This document shows positions 4,934 to 7,094 of a stretch of 7,094 nucleotides of DNA, in pieces; position 1 is the first letter of the stretch; each line of letters opens with the position of its first letter. The DNA is from Clostridiales bacterium (lineage in GTDB: Bacteria; Bacillota; Clostridia; Oscillospirales; Oscillospiraceae), in contig DPHR01000157.1 of the NCBI GenBank assembly GCA_003522945.1, positions 366 through 7,459 of the forward strand. Direction: 5' to 3'. The notes below the pieces were generated by a model, which was given only the letters and a program-made list of their open reading frames with translations, ran no database searches and had not been told where the DNA came from. A program made the position numbers and the translations under genes.

Positions 4934-5388
4934 AGATCCGCGGACTTTTGCTCAAGGACATATTTGAGCTGTGGGCGCAGTGCCGGGTGCAGCTCGTTCT
5001 GACGGGCGTGTACCTGCTCCTGCCGCTCTTTACAAGCGTCGGCATGATGCTGCTTGCGATGATGCCGGTCTATGCGCTCGGCTATGACGAACGCTGCCGG
5101 TGGGAACGGTACGCGCTCGCCATGCCGGTGCGGAAGAGCGACCTCTTCTGGAGCCGGTTTCTGCTGGGTGTGATCGCCATCGCGCTCGGCGCGGCAGTGC
5201 AGGCGCTTGCCGCCCTTCTTGCCGGGCGGGGCGAGCTTCTCTCCTCTCTCGCCGTTACGGCACCATCGGCCGTCGTCTATCTTCTCATCACGCTTCCGCT
5301 GATGATGAAGCTCGGCGTGGAAAAGGGTCGGTTTCTTCTTCTGCTGCTGACCATGGCGTTCATGCTGCTGTCCGGAGCAGCCGCGTAA
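4930..5388 (+). CDS. ABC-2 family permease, apparently short at the C terminus
   Basis: 152 residues. The N terminus MKIRGLLLKDIFELW and the motif DERCRWERYALAMPVRKSDL (53-72), which joins the second helix to a cytoplasmic turn, are typical of the small ABC-2 permeases that pair with BcrA-like ATPases. Hydrophobic segments lie at about 19-37, 38-51, 75-97, 106-126 and 134-150, with LMMKLGVEKGRF between the last two as in relatives. Family members I know are usually about 200-215 residues with further helices; this one stops at SGAAA, right after a hydrophobic segment and about 20 bases before the next gene's promoter. It may be truncated by roughly 50 residues or be a naturally short form. 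The other two frames do not continue with an obvious membrane helix. Translation is coupled to the ATPase (ATGA). Confidence 0.82.
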   Translation: MKIRGLLLKDIFELWAQCRVQLVLTGVYLLLPLFTSVGMMLLAMMPVYALGYDERCRWERYALAMPVRKSDLFWSRFLLGVIAIALGAAVQALAALLAGRGELLSSLAVTAPSAVVYLLITLPLMMKLGVEKGRFLLLLLTMAFMLLSGAAA

Positions 5389-5409
5389 GACAAACCGGCG
5401 TATCTGTTG

Positions 5410-5438
5410 TTGAATTTTCCGCGCCGCGCGTGTATGAT
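5410..5438 (+). promoter_or_regulatory. promoter of the cardiolipin synthase gene
   Basis: A -35 TTGAAT (5410-5415) and a -10 TATGAT (5433-5438) are 17 bases apart, in the 85-base gap after the permease. The predicted start near 5445 gives a leader of about 29 bases to the ATG at 5474. No terminator hairpin is visible between the permease stop and this promoter, so some readthrough from the upstream operon is possible. Confidence 0.65.
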
Positions 5439-5473
5439 ATAGTAAAGAAATTTATCCTTCTGCGGAGAAGCCC

Positions 5474-7006
5474 ATGAAGAACTTTTTTAAAGTCGTATTT
5501 TCCCGCGCCGTATTCACCGGCGCATTCATTGCGCTGCAGTTTGCCGCTGTCTATCTTGCCATCACCCGGTTCAACGAGCACTTTGCCATCTTTTACGGTG
5601 TCTGCCTCGTTCTCTCCGCTGTTGTTGTCGTCTATCTTGTCAGCCGCGACGGCAACCCCGCGTACAAGATTGCTTGGATCATTCCGATCCTTGCGCTGCC
5701 GGTGTTCGGCGTGCTGCTCTATCTCGTATTCGGGAAAAACCAGCTCTCGCTGAAGGAAAAGGCGCGCATGTCATCCGTGGCCGAGCAGTATGAAAAGGCG
5801 ATGCGCAGCGTTCCGGCGGCGGAACCGACGCTGCCTGAGCACACGGACGCGAAGCGCGTTTCCGACTATCTGCACCGGGCCGCCGGCGCGCCGGTATTCA
5901 CGCATACCGAAACAACGTATCTGCCGGTCGGCGAGGTCTATTTCGACACGCTTCTGGCGGAGCTGGAAAAGGCGGAGAAGTTCATTTTCATGGAATACTA
6001 CATCATCGCCCCCGGCACGATGTGGAACGCCATTCACGAGGTGCTGCGCCGCAAGGCGGAAAGCGGCGTGGATGTGCGCGTGATGTACGACGATTTCGGC
6101 TGCATGTACAAGCTGCCGGAGGGCTATGAAGACACGCTTGAGGCCGAGGGCATCCGCTGCTGCGTGTTCAACCGGTTTATCCCCATTCTCTCGCCGCGGT
6201 TCAACAACCGCGACCACCGCAAGATCTGTGTGATCGACGGGAATGTCGGCTTCACGGGCGGGATCAACTTCTCGGACGCCTATATCAACGTGGTGCAGCG
6301 CTGCGGCCACTGGCTCGACGCGGGCGTCATGCTGCGCGGCGAGGGCGTGTACGCGCTCACGGCGATGTTTCTCTCCATGTGGGACTACACGCGCGGCGTA
6401 ACGGAGGATTTCACCCGCTACGCGCCGGACGCGGCGCTCTGCGAGAGCATCACCGCCCCCGGCTGGGTGCAGCCGTTCGGCGATACGCCGCTCGACAACG
6501 AGCCGGTCGGCGAAACGGTGTACATGCATCTCATCAACCGCGCCAAGGACTATGTGTATATCAACACCCCCTATCTCATCATCGATAACGAGATGATCAC
6601 CGCGCTGACCGCCGCGGCCAAGTCCGGCGTGGATGTGCGCATCGTCACCCCCGCAATCAGCGACAGCGCCCTTGTGCATGAAATGACCCGCTCCTACTAC
6701 GAAACGCTCATTCTCGCGGGTGTGAAGATCTATGAGTACACCCCCGGCATGGTGCACGCCAAAACGTTCATCGCCGATGACCGCAGCGCCGTGGTCGGAA
6801 CGATCAATCTCGATTACCGCAGTCTGTATCTCCACTTTGAGTGCGGCGTATGGATGTGTGATACACCCGCCATCGCGGACATGAAGGCGGAATATCTTTC
6901 CGAGCTGGAACGGAGCGCGCCCATCACGGAGGAGCTGTGTCTGCAGCAGCGCCGCGGTCGGCGGCTGATCCGCGCCGTGCTGCGCACGCTCGCGCCGCTG
7001 TTTTAA
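5474..7006 (+). CDS. cls: cardiolipin synthase (phospholipase D superfamily)
   Basis: 510 residues, the usual length. Bacterial cardiolipin synthases of this class join two phosphatidylglycerol molecules to make cardiolipin and glycerol at the cytoplasmic membrane. The N terminus has two membrane helices (about 13-31 and 37-56), then the PLDc_N segment with SRDGNPAYKIAW and a third hydrophobic stretch to about 86. Two HKD catalytic motifs are intact: HRKICVID (H248, K250, D255) followed by GFTGGINFSD, and HAKTFIAD (H428, K430, D435) followed by VVGTINLDYRSL. The end, RTLAPLF, resembles the short hydrophobic C terminus of relatives. GGAGAAG lies about five bases before the ATG. It has its own promoter, and two hairpins follow the stop. 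Other PLD-family enzymes are possible in principle, but the N-terminal helices plus two HKD motifs make Cls by far the best call. Confidence 0.95.
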   Translation: MKNFFKVVFSRAVFTGAFIALQFAAVYLAITRFNEHFAIFYGVCLVLSAVVVVYLVSRDGNPAYKIAWIIPILALPVFGVLLYLVFGKNQLSLKEKARMSSVAEQYEKAMRSVPAAEPTLPEHTDAKRVSDYLHRAAGAPVFTHTETTYLPVGEVYFDTLLAELEKAEKFIFMEYYIIAPGTMWNAIHEVLRRKAESGVDVRVMYDDFGCMYKLPEGYEDTLEAEGIRCCVFNRFIPILSPRFNNRDHRKICVIDGNVGFTGGINFSDAYINVVQRCGHWLDAGVMLRGEGVYALTAMFLSMWDYTRGVTEDFTRYAPDAALCESITAPGWVQPFGDTPLDNEPVGETVYMHLINRAKDYVYINTPYLIIDNEMITALTAAAKSGVDVRIVTPAISDSALVHEMTRSYYETLILAGVKIYEYTPGMVHAKTFIADDRSAVVGTINLDYRSLYLHFECGVWMCDTPAIADMKAEYLSELERSAPITEELCLQQRRGRRLIRAVLRTLAPLF

Positions 7007-7024
7007 AAGGATGCTATCCGATTT

Positions 7025-7051
7025 ATCCGGCTTTCCGTTGGAAAGCCGGAT
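7025..7051 (+). repeat. perfect hairpin downstream of cls
   Basis: ATCCGGCTTTCC (7025-7036) pairs perfectly with GGAAAGCCGGAT (7040-7051) around a three-base GTT loop. It starts 18 bases after the cls stop and has no T-run directly behind it, so it is more likely an mRNA 3'-end stabilising or RNA-processing structure than a terminator by itself. It directly precedes a second hairpin. Confidence 0.7.
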
Positions 7052-7052
7052 T

Positions 7053-7084
7053 GAGCGTGTCAAAAAAATGTTTTTGACACGCTC
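7053..7084 (+). terminator. second hairpin after cls, probable (bidirectional) terminator
   Basis: GAGCGTGTCAAAAA (7053-7066) pairs perfectly with TTTTTGACACGCTC (7071-7084) around an AATG loop. A- and T-tracts form the top of the stem, so it reads the same way from both strands; this is common for sites between convergent genes. A classical T-run after the stem is not seen before the window ends, so the terminator call is tentative. Confidence 0.5.
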
Positions 7085-7094
7085 TCAAACGAGA

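Noticed and set aside
5771..7063. 430-codon open frame on the minus strand opposite cls
   Set aside because: It is rich in His, Arg and Ala, as expected for an antisense shadow of a GC-rich gene, and shows no motif. The plus strand encodes an intact two-HKD cardiolipin synthase.

Overview
The window looks like chromosomal DNA from a spore-forming, Gram-positive anaerobe of the Clostridia. The GC content is well above 50 % by eye and codons favour C or G in third position, which would fit an Oscillospiraceae/Ruminococcaceae-type genome; this placement is inference. The best evidence for an endospore former is a minus-strand block with the gene order of Bacillus and Clostridia: yabP, yabQ, divIC, then an S1-domain (yabR-like) gene. 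Strong Shine-Dalgarno sequences, a TTG start and a tRNA with encoded CCA also fit.

Layout. (1) 1-1215, minus strand: yabP -> yabQ -> divIC -> S1-domain gene, the last running off the left edge. This links spore-coat/cortex morphogenesis to a vegetative division gene. (2) 1268-1508, plus strand: a sigma-A promoter, a tRNA-Leu(UAA) and two consecutive stem-loops. (3) 1561-2328, plus: an unrecognised membrane protein with three predicted helices, starting at TTG and ending in a strong intrinsic terminator. (4) 2514-3407, minus: a SWIM zinc-finger protein, with a possible overlapping or frameshifted small ORF at its 3' end. (5) 3517-5388, plus: a compact four-gene operon behind one strong promoter with a palindromic operator at the transcription start. 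It encodes a small Xre/Cro-type regulator, a four-helix membrane protein, an ABC ATPase and an ABC-2 permease that looks short at its C terminus. (6) 5410-7084, plus: a cardiolipin synthase with its own promoter, followed by two back-to-back hairpins.

How the parts may work together. The operon in (5) has the architecture of small, self-regulated ABC export or self-protection modules: the regulator would bind the palindrome at its own start site, and the ATPase and permease would form the transporter. Its substrate cannot be read from the sequence. The cardiolipin synthase is separately promoted but also acts at the membrane. No CRISPR array, insertion sequence, phage gene or rRNA was seen, and no intergenic stretch exceeds 300 bases. 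I see no clearly new system. The parts most worth a second look are the post-tRNA structured element, the overlapping frame behind the SWIM gene, and the self-regulated ABC operon with its short permease.
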